A stretch of 64,000 bases of DNA from Roseibium marinum (GCF_002906165.1 NZ_PPCN01000001.1:248001-312000), one strand, 5' to 3'; counted from the stretch's first letter, positions 52,431-63,174 are shown. A program made the numbers and translations. Notes: generated by a model from the letters alone, not told the origin.

Positions 52431-53686
52431 CCGAAAAACTCCTTGACCTTGCGCACGCCCGCCACCAGCGCTTCCACGTCCGCATGGGTGTTGTAGAGAG
52501 CGAAGGAAGCCCGTGTCGAAGCGGTCACGCCCAGGTGATCCATCAACGGCTGGGCGCAATGGCTGCCCGTCCGCACGGCGACGCCGGACCGGTCCAGCAG
52601 CATGGAAATATCGTGCGCGTGGAAGCCTGCGAGATCGAAAGTCACCAAAGCGCCCTTGTCCGGCGCCGTTCCGAAGATCCGGAGACCGTCGATGCGGCTC
52701 AGTTCCTCCGTCGCGTGGGCGAGGAGATCGGCCTCGTGGGCGATTACCGCTGTCCGATCCAGATCTTCAAGGTATTCGAGTGCCGCACCGAGGCCGATGG
52801 CCTGGGCAATAGCCGGCGTTCCAGCCTCGAAGCGGTGCGGCGGGACACCGTAGGTGATCTTGTCCCGCGTCACCGTTTCGATCATCTCGCCGCCGCCCTG
52901 ATAGGGCCGCATCGCCTCCAGATGTTCGAACTTTCCATAGAAAAATCCGATGCCGGTTGGGCCATAGAGCTTGTGGCCCGTGGCAACATAGAAATCGCAA
53001 TCGAGAGCCTGGACGTCGACCGTCTCGTGGACCGCGCCCTGGCAGCCGTCGACCATCACCTTGGCCCCGGCAGCGTGCGCCAACCGGATCACTTCCGGCA
53101 AGGGCGACAACGTGCCGAGCACATTCGACATATGGGTCACGGCGACGATTTTCGTTTTCGGCGAAACCAGTTTGGCGAACGCGTCCAGATCGAACGACCC
53201 GTCCGCAGTCACGGGGACCCATTTCAGCACCGCGCCGTTGCGCTCGCGCAGGAAATGCCACGGCACGATGTTGGAGTGGTGCTCCATGTCGGTGACGATG
53301 ATCTCGTCGCCCGGACCGATGTCTTCGCCAAGGCTTGAGGCTATCAGGTTGATCGCCTCCGTCCCGCCCTTGGTGAAGATGATCTCCTCCACCTGCGCGG
53401 CGTTGACGAAGCTGCGCGCCGTTTCGCGTGCCTTCTCGAAAGCGGCCGTGGATTCGCTCGACAGGAAATGGATGCCGCGATGGACGTTGGCATAGGTCTC
53501 CGCATAGGCGCCTGTGACGGCGTCCAGAACGGCTCGTGGTTTTTGTGCCGATGCGGCGTTGTCGAGATAGACGAGCGGTTTGCCGTGCACTTCGCGGGTG
53601 AGGATCGGGAAATCGGCTCGAACGGCATCGACGTCGAATGCCGTCTGCGCCGGCATGGCCCTCAGCGTCTGCGGGTTATCCGGCAT
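52427..53686 (-). CDS. sufS: Cysteine desulfurase SufS
   Basis: The 419-residue PLP enzyme supplies sulfur for Fe-S clusters. The PLP lysine is in the ATGHKLYGPTGIGF motif and the catalytic Cys in RTGSHCAQPLM, the group II (SufS) arrangement. It overlaps sufD by 11 bp. In this window it is the only cysteine desulfurase, so it may take the role NifS plays elsewhere. No SufE or SufU is visible. Confidence 0.95.
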   Translation of the reverse strand: MPDNPQTLRAMPAQTAFDVDAVRADFPILTREVHGKPLVYLDNAASAQKPRAVLDAVTGAYAETYANVHRGIHFLSSESTAAFEKARETARSFVNAAQVEEIIFTKGGTEAINLIASSLGEDIGPGDEIIVTDMEHHSNIVPWHFLRERNGAVLKWVPVTADGSFDLDAFAKLVSPKTKIVAVTHMSNVLGTLSPLPEVIRLAHAAGAKVMVDGCQGAVHETVDVQALDCDFYVATGHKLYGPTGIGFFYGKFEHLEAMRPYQGGGEMIETVTRDKITYGVPPHRFEAGTPAIAQAIGLGAALEYLEDLDRTAVIAHEADLLAHATEELSRIDGLRIFGTAPDKGALVTFDLAGFHAHDISMLLDRSGVAVRTGSHCAQPLMDHLGVTASTRASFALYNTHADVEALVAGVRKVKEFFG

Positions 53687-54968
53687 GGGTCACCTCCGTT
53701 GCGTGAAGCGAGAGCCAGTCCGTGATCGTTCCGGCGGCCACATCCCGCAGGTCCGCCCTTTCGATCGTGTCCAGGGCTTCCTGGAGGAAAGCCTCGACCA
53801 GCATCGCACGGGCCTCCTCTTCCGGGATGCCGCGGGTGCGCAGGAAGAAGAGTGCGTCCATATCCAGTTCGCCCGCCGTTGCGCCGTGGCTGCATTTCAC
53901 GTCGTCGGCGAAAATTTCCAGCTCGGGTTTTGTCGCGATTCGCGCTTCCCGGGAGAGCAGCAACGCGCGGCTCATCTGATAGGCGTTTGTTTTCTGGGCT
54001 TCGGGACGCACCTTGACGCATCCCTGGTAGGCGCTTTTCGAACTGCCGGAAAGCACGCCCCGGAAGGCCTGCCGGCTCGTGGTGTGGGGGGCTGCATGGG
54101 TGATGACGGTGGTGTTGTCGCAGTGACTTTCGCCGGTCACCAGAAACGCCCCGTCGATTTCCACGTTGGCGTTGTCGCCGGTCAGCTCGAACAGGGCTTC
54201 GTGACGGCAGAAATGCCCGCCCTCGGAGAGATAGAAGCCCTTGTATTGTGCGGCTTTTGACACATCGCCCAGGGTGATGGCTGTCTGCCGTGAGGCGCCG
54301 CCGAGCTGGTCGATCCGCACATGGGTGAGCTTGGCGGTTTGAGCCAGACGAAGTTCCGTCACGACCGTGGCAAACCCCGGCGTGCCTCTATGGGTTTCGA
54401 GAATGGTCGCCTCGGCGCCTTCTTCCAGCTCAACCAGAAGCCGGACATGCCGGCCGTCGACGTCGGCGGTCTCCTCCGCCGGCCAATTGAAGCGGATATG
54501 CAGGGGATTGGACAGGGTCTCGCCCTTGGGGATGCGCAGGACAAAGCCTTCTTCCATCCGCGCGGTGTTGAGGCCCAGGATCGCATGGCCTGTCTGTTCC
54601 GCGCCGTTGATCTGGCCGAGTGTTTTCGCGAAAGGCGAAGCGCTGTCGGCAAGCACGGCGGCTAACGGAACGATGCAGTCGGCCGGCAGCTTGGACCGCG
54701 CGGCGTCGAAAACGCCGTTTTCGAAGACGGCCAGATAGGACCCGTCCAGAGCGAGCGGTACCCGGGAAACGGACGTTCCCTTTGGCGCCTTGGTCAAGGC
54801 CAGAGCCAGATCGGAGTATTTCCACGATTCCCGGCGGCGGTCCGGAATGCCGAGACGGCTGAATTTCTCCCGCCCCTGTTCGCGGAGCGCTCCGGCCCAG
54901 GGCGCGGTGCCCGTCTGAAGTGCGGAGGCCGACTTCAACAGACGGTCGATGGATATGATCTCTCCCAT
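53676..54968 (-). CDS. sufD: Fe-S scaffold subunit SufD
   Basis: The 430-residue SufD has the N-terminal helical region and the beta-helix core with the family C-terminal motif KCSHGATAGELDMDALFFLR, which includes the conserved Cys and His near the SufB interface. It assembles with SufB and SufC into the SufBCD scaffold. It lies between sufC (13 bp) and sufS (overlap). Confidence 0.94.
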   Translation of the reverse strand: MGEIISIDRLLKSASALQTGTAPWAGALREQGREKFSRLGIPDRRRESWKYSDLALALTKAPKGTSVSRVPLALDGSYLAVFENGVFDAARSKLPADCIVPLAAVLADSASPFAKTLGQINGAEQTGHAILGLNTARMEEGFVLRIPKGETLSNPLHIRFNWPAEETADVDGRHVRLLVELEEGAEATILETHRGTPGFATVVTELRLAQTAKLTHVRIDQLGGASRQTAITLGDVSKAAQYKGFYLSEGGHFCRHEALFELTGDNANVEIDGAFLVTGESHCDNTTVITHAAPHTTSRQAFRGVLSGSSKSAYQGCVKVRPEAQKTNAYQMSRALLLSREARIATKPELEIFADDVKCSHGATAGELDMDALFFLRTRGIPEEEARAMLVEAFLQEALDTIERADLRDVAAGTITDWLSLHATEVTHAG

Positions 54969-54981
54969 AACGCCCTCTCTT

Positions 54982-55731
54982 TCACGCGGCCTGACCGATC
55001 ACGGCATCGTAGCCCTGATCCTCGAGTTGACGGGCCAGGGTCTTATCGCCGGACTTGACGATGCGGCCGCCGGCCAGGATGTGCACCACGTCCGGTTCGA
55101 TATAGTCGAGCAGGCGCTGGTAGTGGGTGATCACCAGGAACGAGCGCTCCGGGCAACGCAGGGCATTGACGCCCTCGGCGACCAGCCGCAGCGCGTCGAT
55201 GTCGAGGCCGGAATCCGTTTCGTCGAGAACGGCGAGCGACGGCTTCAAAAGTGTCATCTGCAGCACCTCGTTGCGCTTCTTCTCGCCGCCGGAAAAACCG
55301 ACATTGAGTGGCCGGCGCAACATGTCCTCGGTGACATTGAGCTTCTTCGCGGCCTCGCGGAGCATCTTCAGGAACTCGACCGCGGTCGGTTCCTTCTCGC
55401 CGCGCGAGCGGGCCTGCGCGTTCACGGCTGTCTTGAGGAAGTTCATGCTCGTCACGCCGGGGATCTCGATCGGCGACTGAAACGCCAGGAACATTCCCTT
55501 GGCGGCGCGCTCTTCGGGCGGAAGGTCGACGAAGTCCTCGCCCTTGAAGCGAATGGCGCCCGAGGTCACCTCGTAGCCCTCCCGCCCGGCCAGCGTGTAG
55601 GACGTGGTCGACTTTCCGGCGCCGTTGGGGCCCATGATGGCGTGAACCTCGCCGGCCGGAACGGTCAGCGACAGGCCTTTCAGGATGTTCTTGTCCTGAA
55701 CCGATACATGCAGGTCTTCAATTTCAAGCAT
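54982..55731 (-). CDS. sufC: Fe-S scaffold ATPase SufC
   Basis: The 249-residue ABC-type ATPase has Walker A MGPNGAGKST, signature SGGEKKRNE and Walker B LAVLDETDSGLD, the SufC variant. It powers remodelling of SufB-SufD. The ATG at 55731 lies just after the sufB stop. Confidence 0.95.
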   Translation of the reverse strand: MLEIEDLHVSVQDKNILKGLSLTVPAGEVHAIMGPNGAGKSTTSYTLAGREGYEVTSGAIRFKGEDFVDLPPEERAAKGMFLAFQSPIEIPGVTSMNFLKTAVNAQARSRGEKEPTAVEFLKMLREAAKKLNVTEDMLRRPLNVGFSGGEKKRNEVLQMTLLKPSLAVLDETDSGLDIDALRLVAEGVNALRCPERSFLVITHYQRLLDYIEPDVVHILAGGRIVKSGDKTLARQLEDQGYDAVIGQAA

Positions 55732-55733
55732 GG

Positions 55734-57200
<1,467 letters not shown>

Positions 57201-57220
57201 GTCAGGTTCCCGACGTTGGC

Positions 57221-57403
57221 GTGAATCGAACATGGCGGCAGTGCGACATCGAGGATGTCTTGAGGAACCTCGCGACGGCATCGACCCCGCTGGAGGCCTG
57301 GAAAACCGCTGATTTTTACGATTTCTTTGCGAAGCTCGCTGCTGCCGGTCACGGGGTTGGTCCTAAAGGTCGTCTGGTTGGAACTCTCTTGGAATGGTTC
57401 TAA
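57221..57403 (+). CDS. Possible 60-residue ORF opposite the sufB leader
   Basis: A GTG-initiated frame encodes 60 residues with protein-like composition ([22 protein letters not shown]) and high GC at third positions in its first half. There is no ribosome binding site. Its TAA overlaps the convergent TAG of the TPR gene. I do not recognise it. It could be a real small protein, a remnant, or chance. Confidence 0.25.
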   Translation: MNRTWRQCDIEDVLRNLATASTPLEAWKTADFYDFFAKLAAAGHGVGPKGRLVGTLLEWF

Positions 57404-57924
57404 GCAAGGGGTATGCCACTTGTTCCCGCTACCTCCGGCGCGGGGGTACCGAGCCCGGCGGCGAGGGCTGAAATGACCGGCCAGCCAGTCGACCCGGTCG
57501 GGTCGAGCTTTTTCAATGCCGCAAGCATTTCCAAAGCCATTTGGATGTCGTCTTTGCGCAGATGGATGAAGGCGAGCGCCTTCAACGTGTAGAGCGCGAA
57601 GCGGCCCGGGCCCTTCGAGGCAAGCGGAGCGGAACTCCACTGGCGCCAATCCAGGTCCCAACCTGCCTGTCGTGCTGCTTCTGCCAGGCCGCCTTCAGCC
57701 GCCGCCAACGCCTGATCCAGATGGCCTTGATAGGTGTGGATCTTATAGAGACAGAAATAGACCGGCAGTTCCGAGGGTGCCGCGTCCAACGCCTGCCGGA
57801 ACAGGCGGTCGGCTTCCGTGTGGTCGTGCCGATAGGCCCGGACGCCCTGCTGCAGAAGCGTGTTCACTGCATCCGGCAAGGCGCCGAAGTCGATCGGGTC
57901 GGGTTCGAGATGAAGATCGGTCAT
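57400..57924 (-). CDS. TPR-type protein heading the nif-linked suf operon
   Basis: The 174-residue helical protein has TPR-like repeats (ADRLFRQALDAAPSELPVYFCLYKIH; HLDQALAAAEGGLAEAARQ; ALKALAFIHLRKDDIQMALEML). ATG 57924 has an AGGAAGG site. There is no signal peptide, so it should be a cytoplasmic protein-protein adaptor. It is preceded by a sigma-54-like element and shares a NifA site with divergent bolA. It may dock client proteins onto the SUF machinery, but that is inference. Its last codons overlap a second sigma-54 element. Confidence 0.75.
   Translation of the reverse strand: MTDLHLEPDPIDFGALPDAVNTLLQQGVRAYRHDHTEADRLFRQALDAAPSELPVYFCLYKIHTYQGHLDQALAAAEGGLAEAARQAGWDLDWRQWSSAPLASKGPGRFALYTLKALAFIHLRKDDIQMALEMLAALKKLDPTGSTGWPVISALAAGLGTPAPEVAGTSGIPLA
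57404..57418 (-). promoter_or_regulatory. Sigma-54 promoter-like element before sufB
   Basis: The minus strand reads TGGCATACCCCTTGC, identical over 15 bases to the hcp promoter. The start would be near 57391, giving a 190-base leader to sufB. It overlaps the codons for the last residues of the TPR protein, and I found no TGT-N10-ACA site in the 180 bp above it, so activity is uncertain. Confidence 0.5.
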
Positions 57925-57971
57925 GAGGTCCTTCCTGCGGTGCCTGAAACATTCGAAGCAGTTCCAGCCAA

Positions 57972-57986
57972 GCAAAAGCCGGACCG
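57972..57986 (-). promoter_or_regulatory. Sigma-54-like promoter of the TPR-suf operon
   Basis: The minus strand reads CGGTCCGGCTTTTGCT, with the essential GG and GC ten bases apart and a good TTGC box but a weaker -24 box. The start would be near 57960, 36 bases above the TPR ATG and about 88 bp from the NifA site. Confidence 0.55.
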
Positions 57987-58040
57987 CGCGGGAAAAGCCT
58001 GAAAAGGCCCGCAAATACGATGTTTCCCGATCGTCAATCC

Positions 58041-58056
58041 TGTCTGTTTCAAAACA
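58041..58056. promoter_or_regulatory. NifA upstream activating sequence (TPR-suf and bolA)
   Basis: TGT-CTGTTTCAAA-ACA matches TGT-N10-ACA. It is about 88 bp from the predicted TPR-suf start and about 167 bp from the predicted bolA start, both workable distances for NifA looping. Confidence 0.65.
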
Positions 58057-58187
58057 CGGCGCACATTGGATGTCGGGAAGGCGACAGGACAGGCCGGATT
58101 GCATGGGAGTGACGCGAGTTGTCGCGAGGACCGGCGCGGCCCGGAAAAGCCTTGAATCTCTGTGCCTTGCGGCTGCAGTGGATGAAG

Positions 58188-58203
58188 TGGTTCCTAACTT
58201 GCA
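58188..58203 (+). promoter_or_regulatory. Sigma-54 promoter of bolA-grxD-ferredoxin
   Basis: TGGTTCCTAACTTGCA keeps the GG and TTGCA boxes with the right spacing; only the CA of the -24 box differs. The start would be near 58214, about 37 bases above the bolA ATG. Confidence 0.65.
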
Positions 58204-58250
58204 TTGAACTGGAAAATGCCTGCCACCCCAAAGCAGAAGGACGTGCAATC

Positions 58251-58484
58251 ATGGCTATGGACGGGTCGGAAATCGAACGCCTCATCAAGAACGCCTTGCC
58301 GGACGCCCGCATCGTCATCGTCGACCTTGCCGGCGACGGCGATCACTACGCGGCCAAGGTCAGCTCGGAAGCATTTCGCGGCAAGTCGAGGGTGCAGCAG
58401 CACCAGATGATCTATGCCGCCTTGCAAGGAGAAATGGGCGGCGCTCTTCACGCGCTCGCTCTGGAGACTTCCGTTCCCGGTTAA
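58251..58484 (+). CDS. bolA: BolA-family protein
   Basis: The 77-residue protein has the BolA signatures DGDHYAAKVSSEAFRGKSRVQQHQMIYAAL; the SRVQQHQMIY helix contains the conserved His that helps bind a [2Fe-2S] cluster with a CGFS glutaredoxin. It starts at ATG 58251 after AGAAGGA. The CGFS glutaredoxin gene follows directly, so the two probably form the BolA-Grx cluster-transfer heterodimer. Confidence 0.9.
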   Translation: MAMDGSEIERLIKNALPDARIVIVDLAGDGDHYAAKVSSEAFRGKSRVQQHQMIYAALQGEMGGALHALALETSVPG

Positions 58485-58556
58485 ACCTGTCCGCCCATGC
58501 GGTGGCGCCACCAAATCATCGTTCACCACATCAATCCCGAAAGAAAGGAGACATCC

Positions 58557-58946
58557 ATGTCCCAATCCGTATCCGACCGCATCAATGGCATCGTTGCCGC
58601 CGATGGTGTGCACCTGTTCATGAAGGGAACGCCGGCCGCCCCGCAATGCGGGTTTTCCGGCGCCGTTGTCCAGTTGTTGACCCAACTGGGTATTCCATTT
58701 GCCAGCACCGATGTCCTTGCCGACCTGGAAATTCGCGAGGGCATCAAGGCCTATTCGAACTGGCCAACCATCCCGCAGCTCTATGTGAAAGGTGAATTCG
58801 TCGGTGGATGCGACATCGTCCGCGAAATGGCGCAAAGCGGCGAACTGGAGACGCTGGTCAAAGAGAAAGGTGTCGCCCCGGCGTCTGCCGGGACCGCTCA
58901 AGCGTCCGTCCGGGCGCAGTTCCACCGTGCAAGTCCGGATGCCTGA
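58557..58946 (+). CDS. grxD: Monothiol CGFS glutaredoxin
   Basis: The 129-residue protein has the CGFS active site in TPAAPQCGFSGAVV, the WPTIPQLYVKGEFVGGCDI segment that binds glutathione, and a short C-terminal extension. These proteins carry [2Fe-2S] clusters between scaffold and targets. The ATG has AAAGGAG upstream. In this cluster it is the likely carrier from SUF toward nitrogenase maturation. Confidence 0.93.
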   Translation: MSQSVSDRINGIVAADGVHLFMKGTPAAPQCGFSGAVVQLLTQLGIPFASTDVLADLEIREGIKAYSNWPTIPQLYVKGEFVGGCDIVREMAQSGELETLVKEKGVAPASAGTAQASVRAQFHRASPDA

Positions 58947-58981
58947 GGCTTCGGTCCGAAAAATGTGAGGAGAGGCACGAA

Positions 58982-59335
58982 ATGGACAGTCAGGTCACCG
59001 ACTTCTCGGAAGTCCCGCAGCTTTACAAGCGCCATGTCTTCGCTTGCCATACGCAGCGGCCACCGACCCATCCGCGCGGCAGCTGCGGTGCGGCCGGGGC
59101 GCAGCCGCTCTGGGAGCGCCTTGGCAACAGGATCGGCAACGATGGGCTGACGGACGTCGGCTTCACGGTGTCCGGCTGCCTCGGTTTCTGTTCGGCCGGA
59201 CCCTTGATGGTGGTCTATCCCGAAGGGATCTGGTACCGGCCGACGACACCGGAAGATATCGATGAGATCGTTGAGACACATCTGAAGAACGGTGAGCTGG
59301 TCGAGCGGCTTGTCATGGTCTTTGCCCGGGCCTGA
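58982..59335 (+). CDS. Thioredoxin-like [2Fe-2S] ferredoxin
   Basis: The 117-residue protein has four Cys at residues 22, 35, 66 and 70 (C-X12-C, C-X3-C), the Shethna-type thioredoxin-fold ferredoxin pattern, with FACHTQRPP and GCLGFCSAGP. A GAGGAGAGG site precedes ATG 58982. Relatives occur in nif clusters and may protect or reduce nitrogenase. It ends the bolA operon and faces the rhodanese gene. Confidence 0.88.
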   Translation: MDSQVTDFSEVPQLYKRHVFACHTQRPPTHPRGSCGAAGAQPLWERLGNRIGNDGLTDVGFTVSGCLGFCSAGPLMVVYPEGIWYRPTTPEDIDEIVETHLKNGELVERLVMVFARA

Positions 59336-59391
59336 ACGATATGGACCCGAAGGGTCACGCTGGACGGACGCGGTGTCCGCGCCCGTTCACG

Positions 59392-59760
59392 TCAGACGAG
59401 GGCCATTGTCTTGAGCGTGAGATCCTGGGCGTCCAGGTCCTGGGCTTCGATCTCGCTTTGGTGCCAGGCATCGTAGCCACCATCCAGGCTGTAGACCTCC
59501 TGAAAGCGAAAATCCGAAAAGGCCCGGGCATAATCCTGGCTGGCATAGCCGCGGTAGCAATAGATCAGGACCGGCATGTCCCGTGGTGCGGAATCGAGGA
59601 TTGCCGCCAGATTGTTGATCGAGACATTCCTGGCCTCCGGAATGTGTTGCTTTTTGTAGGCCTTGACATCGCGGACGTCGATAATCAGGACGTCGTCGCG
59701 CGAGGCAAGCTCGCGGGCGGTTTGAACATTGATCCTTTGGAAGTCCTTGCGCGGGATCAT
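59392..59760 (-). CDS. Single-domain rhodanese
   Basis: The 122-residue rhodanese-fold protein has LIIDVRDVKAYKKQHIPEA, the active-site loop YCYRGYASQDYA (Cys about residue 68) and LDGGYDAWHQ. It can carry a persulfide sulfur. It is downstream of the pseudo-receiver gene (42 bp) and probably co-transcribed, which suggests a role in sulfur supply or sensing for nitrogenase. Confidence 0.88.
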   Translation of the reverse strand: MIPRKDFQRINVQTARELASRDDVLIIDVRDVKAYKKQHIPEARNVSINNLAAILDSAPRDMPVLIYCYRGYASQDYARAFSDFRFQEVYSLDGGYDAWHQSEIEAQDLDAQDLTLKTMALV

Positions 59761-59802
59761 GATCGATACTCCTTGGACTGAGTGGATGTGCCGGGTGGGT
59801 TC

Positions 59803-60237
59803 CTAGGTAGGCAAGCCGAGCTGCACGAGCGGCGCGGCGCCGCCGCGACCAAGGATCGTATCCACCTTGGATCGCACGGCATCGAGTATCAGGGGTTTTA
59901 CAAGGGCTCCGTTCGCGCCGGCCTTGATGGCGTCCACCGCGACGGCTTCATCGGCCTTGTCGCAGACGACAATGACCTGGACGGAGGGAAATCTGGTCTT
60001 CAAGTCGTCGACCAGTCCACTGCCTTTTTCTTTGAGAAAGGAGACGCCGAGCAGGACGAGGTCGGGCTTCAGCCAGTCGACACCCTTCTCATAGGCTTCT
60101 TCCAAAGTAGCCAGTTCATGGGTTTCGATTTCATCCTGCAACATGAACTGCAGGGCCGTGCGGGTGATGTCATCGTCATCAATGACGAAAACGCGCCGCT
60201 GATCGACTGCTTTGGAAGTTTCCACACCGATTTGCAT
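59803..60237 (-). CDS. Pseudo-receiver domain protein, divergent from nifH
   Basis: The 144-residue stand-alone receiver fold keeps the acidic pocket (VFVIDDDD, residues 17-22) and the lysine (ALVKPL, K114). The phospho-acceptor position in PDLVLLGVSF is Gly64 instead of Asp, and the Thr/Ser switch position reads VIVVCDK with Cys92. It therefore should not be phosphorylated in the classical way. There is no output domain. Its promoter faces nifH and shares two NifA sites, so it is probably expressed under nitrogen-fixing conditions. Function unknown. Confidence 0.8.
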   Translation of the reverse strand: MQIGVETSKAVDQRRVFVIDDDDITRTALQFMLQDEIETHELATLEEAYEKGVDWLKPDLVLLGVSFLKEKGSGLVDDLKTRFPSVQVIVVCDKADEAVAVDAIKAGANGALVKPLILDAVRSKVDTILGRGGAAPLVQLGLPT

Positions 60238-60295
60238 ATCGCCCTCGCTTGCCTTCGGAGAATGGTCGCGCCTATCGCGGCCTTAAGACGACGAA

Positions 60296-60310
60296 GCAAA
60301 AACCGTTCCG
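60296..60310 (-). promoter_or_regulatory. Sigma-54-like promoter of the pseudo-receiver gene
   Basis: The minus strand reads CGGAACGGTTTTTGCT: GG and TTGC are correctly spaced and the -24 box is one or two bases off consensus. The start would be near 60284, about 47 bases above the gene's ATG. Confidence 0.55.
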
Positions 60311-60409
60311 AATGGGTTCTGTCGTTGAAAAAGAAGCGGGACCGGTGGTTTTCAGGCCGTTGGGCAATCGGGCGTGGCGGACGCCGACAGACAGGATTGT
60401 TGTTTTGTT

Positions 60410-60425
60410 TGTCGCAGCCGACACA
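60410..60425. promoter_or_regulatory. NifA upstream activating sequence 1 (nifH)
   Basis: TGT-CGCAGCCGAC-ACA matches TGT-N10-ACA, centred about 123 bp above the predicted nifH start and about 133 bp above that of the divergent gene. Confidence 0.7.
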
Positions 60426-60429
60426 CCAG

Positions 60430-60445
60430 TGTCGTGTTCTTCACA
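60430..60445. promoter_or_regulatory. NifA upstream activating sequence 2 (nifH)
   Basis: TGT-CGTGTTCTTC-ACA is a second match exactly 20 bp from the first, on nearly the same helix face, centred about 103 bp above the predicted nifH start. Confidence 0.72.
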
Positions 60446-60513
60446 CGCCTCGTCGCAACGGGGAGTTATATAAATTACCATGTAAATCAGATACTTAACG
60501 ATTTTTCGCAATT

Positions 60514-60529
60514 TGGCACGTTCGATGCA
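60514..60529 (+). promoter_or_regulatory. Sigma-54 promoter of nifHDK
   Basis: TGGCACGTTCGATGCA matches TGGCAC-N5-TTGCA with one substitution in the -12 box. The start would be near 60540, giving a leader of about 150 bases. Confidence 0.85.
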
Positions 60530-60665
60530 ATTACCGAAGGCGGAACGGCTAGTGAGGGCTGAGCGCACGCCTACGCTTCGACGAGCGATGTGCTCCTTCC
60601 CATGAAACCGCGAGCTCGTTTCCTGGAATGAGGCCTGTCCACGCGAGGGGCGGGACAGTCACTAA

Positions 60666-61574
<909 letters not shown>

Positions 61575-61589
61575 CCCGCCTGAAGGCGC

Positions 61590-61621
61590 GTTCCGGCCCA
61601 CCCTTTCAGGTGGGCCGGAAC
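61590..61621 (+). terminator. Strong stem-loop between nifH and nifD
   Basis: The arm GTTCCGGCCCACC (61590-61602) pairs perfectly (13 bp) with 61609-61621 across a 6-base loop. There is no U-tract, so it is likely a partial terminator or 3'-end stabiliser for nifH mRNA. Confidence 0.65.
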
Positions 61622-61661
61622 ACCCGGAGGACGCACACCGCACTGGAGCGAGGTAAGAGAT

Positions 61662-63164
61662 ATGAGCTTGGCCAAAACTGAGGGTGTTGGAGAGGTCAAG
61701 GCCCGCAACAAAGAACTGATCGAAGAGGTTTTGAAGGTTTATCCGGCAAAGGCCGCGAAGCGGCGGGCCAAGCACCTGAATGTCCATGAGGAAGGCAAAT
61801 CCGATTGCGGCGTGAAATCGAACCTCAAGTCCATTCCCGGTGTCATGACCATTCGCGGCTGCGCTTACGCGGGTTCGAAAGGCGTGGTCTGGGGGCCGAT
61901 CAAGGACATGATTCACATCAGTCACGGCCCGGTCGGCTGTGGCCAGTATTCCTGGGCCGCGCGGCGCAACTACTACATCGGCACGACGGGCATCGACACC
62001 TTCGTGACCATGCAGTTCACGTCCGACTTCCAGGAAAAGGACATCGTCTTCGGCGGCGACAAGAAGCTTGCCAAGATCATGGACGAGATCCAGGACCTGT
62101 TTCCGCTCAACAACGGCATCACGGTTCAGTCCGAATGCCCGATCGGTCTCATCGGTGACGATATTGAAGCGGTGTCAAAGCAGAAGTCGAAGCAATATGA
62201 GGGCAAGACGATCGTGCCCGTCCGTTGCGAAGGTTTCCGTGGCGTGTCCCAGTCCCTCGGCCACCACATCGCTAACGATGCGGTTCGCGACTGGGTCTTC
62301 GACAAGATCGATCCGGATGCACCGGCGCGTTTCGAGGAGACCCCCTACGACGTCGCGATCATCGGCGACTACAATATCGGTGGCGATGCCTGGTCCTCGC
62401 GCATTCTGCTTGAGGAAATGGGTCTTCGCGTCATCGCCCAGTGGTCCGGCGACGGCACTTTGGCCGAACTGGAAGCGACGCCCAAGGCGAAGCTCAACGT
62501 TCTCCACTGCTACCGCTCGATGAATTACATCTCACGGCACATGGAAGAAAAATACGGCATTCCGTGGTGCGAATATAACTTCTTTGGTCCGAGCAAGATC
62601 GCGGAATCCCTGCGCAAGATCGCCAGCTTCTTCGATGACAAGATCAAGGAAGGCGCCGAGCGCGTCATCGCCAAGTACCAGCCGCTGATGGATGCGGTCA
62701 TCGCCAGGTACCGGCCGCGGCTGGAAGGCAAGACCGTCATGCTGTTCGTCGGCGGCCTGCGTCCGCGCCACGTCATCGGCGCCTATGAGGATCTCGGCAT
62801 GGAGGTCGTCGGGACCGGCTACGAATTCGGCCACAATGACGATTACCAGCGCACCGCCCAGCACTACGTCAAGGACGGAACGCTGATCTACGACGATGTC
62901 ACCGGTTACGAGTTCGAGAAGTTCGTCGAGAAGATCCAGCCGGATCTGGTCGGTTCGGGCATCAAGGAAAAGTATGTCTTCCAGAAGATGGGTGTGCCGT
63001 TCCGGCAGATGCACTCCTGGGACTACTCAGGCCCGTACCATGGCTATGACGGCTTCGCGATCTTCGCGCGCGACATGGACATGGCGATCAACTCACCGAT
63101 CTGGAAGATGGCGCAGACCCCGTGGAAGCGGAAGCCGGTTCCGACAATGATCGCGGCTGAATAA
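61662..63164 (+). CDS. nifD: Nitrogenase MoFe protein alpha chain NifD
   Basis: The 500-residue protein has P-cluster cysteines at 67 (IRGCAYAG), 93 (VGCGQYSW) and 159 (SECPIGL). FeMo-cofactor ligands are Cys283 ([10 protein letters not shown]) and His451 ([12 protein letters not shown]). These correspond to the Azotobacter residues 62, 88, 154, 275 and 442. It is a Mo-type subunit, consistent with nifV in the cluster. The start follows GAGGTAAGAG. Confidence 0.99.
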   Translation: MSLAKTEGVGEVKARNKELIEEVLKVYPAKAAKRRAKHLNVHEEGKSDCGVKSNLKSIPGVMTIRGCAYAGSKGVVWGPIKDMIHISHGPVGCGQYSWAARRNYYIGTTGIDTFVTMQFTSDFQEKDIVFGGDKKLAKIMDEIQDLFPLNNGITVQSECPIGLIGDDIEAVSKQKSKQYEGKTIVPVRCEGFRGVSQSLGHHIANDAVRDWVFDKIDPDAPARFEETPYDVAIIGDYNIGGDAWSSRILLEEMGLRVIAQWSGDGTLAELEATPKAKLNVLHCYRSMNYISRHMEEKYGIPWCEYNFFGPSKIAESLRKIASFFDDKIKEGAERVIAKYQPLMDAVIARYRPRLEGKTVMLFVGGLRPRHVIGAYEDLGMEVVGTGYEFGHNDDYQRTAQHYVKDGTLIYDDVTGYEFEKFVEKIQPDLVGSGIKEKYVFQKMGVPFRQMHSWDYSGPYHGYDGFAIFARDMDMAINSPIWKMAQTPWKRKPVPTMIAAE

Positions 63165-63174
63165 ATGCCACGCC

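Larger units (their letters stand above)
57925..58250. promoter_or_regulatory. Divergent TPR-suf / bolA control region
   Basis: This 326-bp gap has no gene. It carries one NifA site flanked by outward-facing -24/-12 elements on the two strands, so both operons could be driven from one activator site. Confidence 0.7.
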
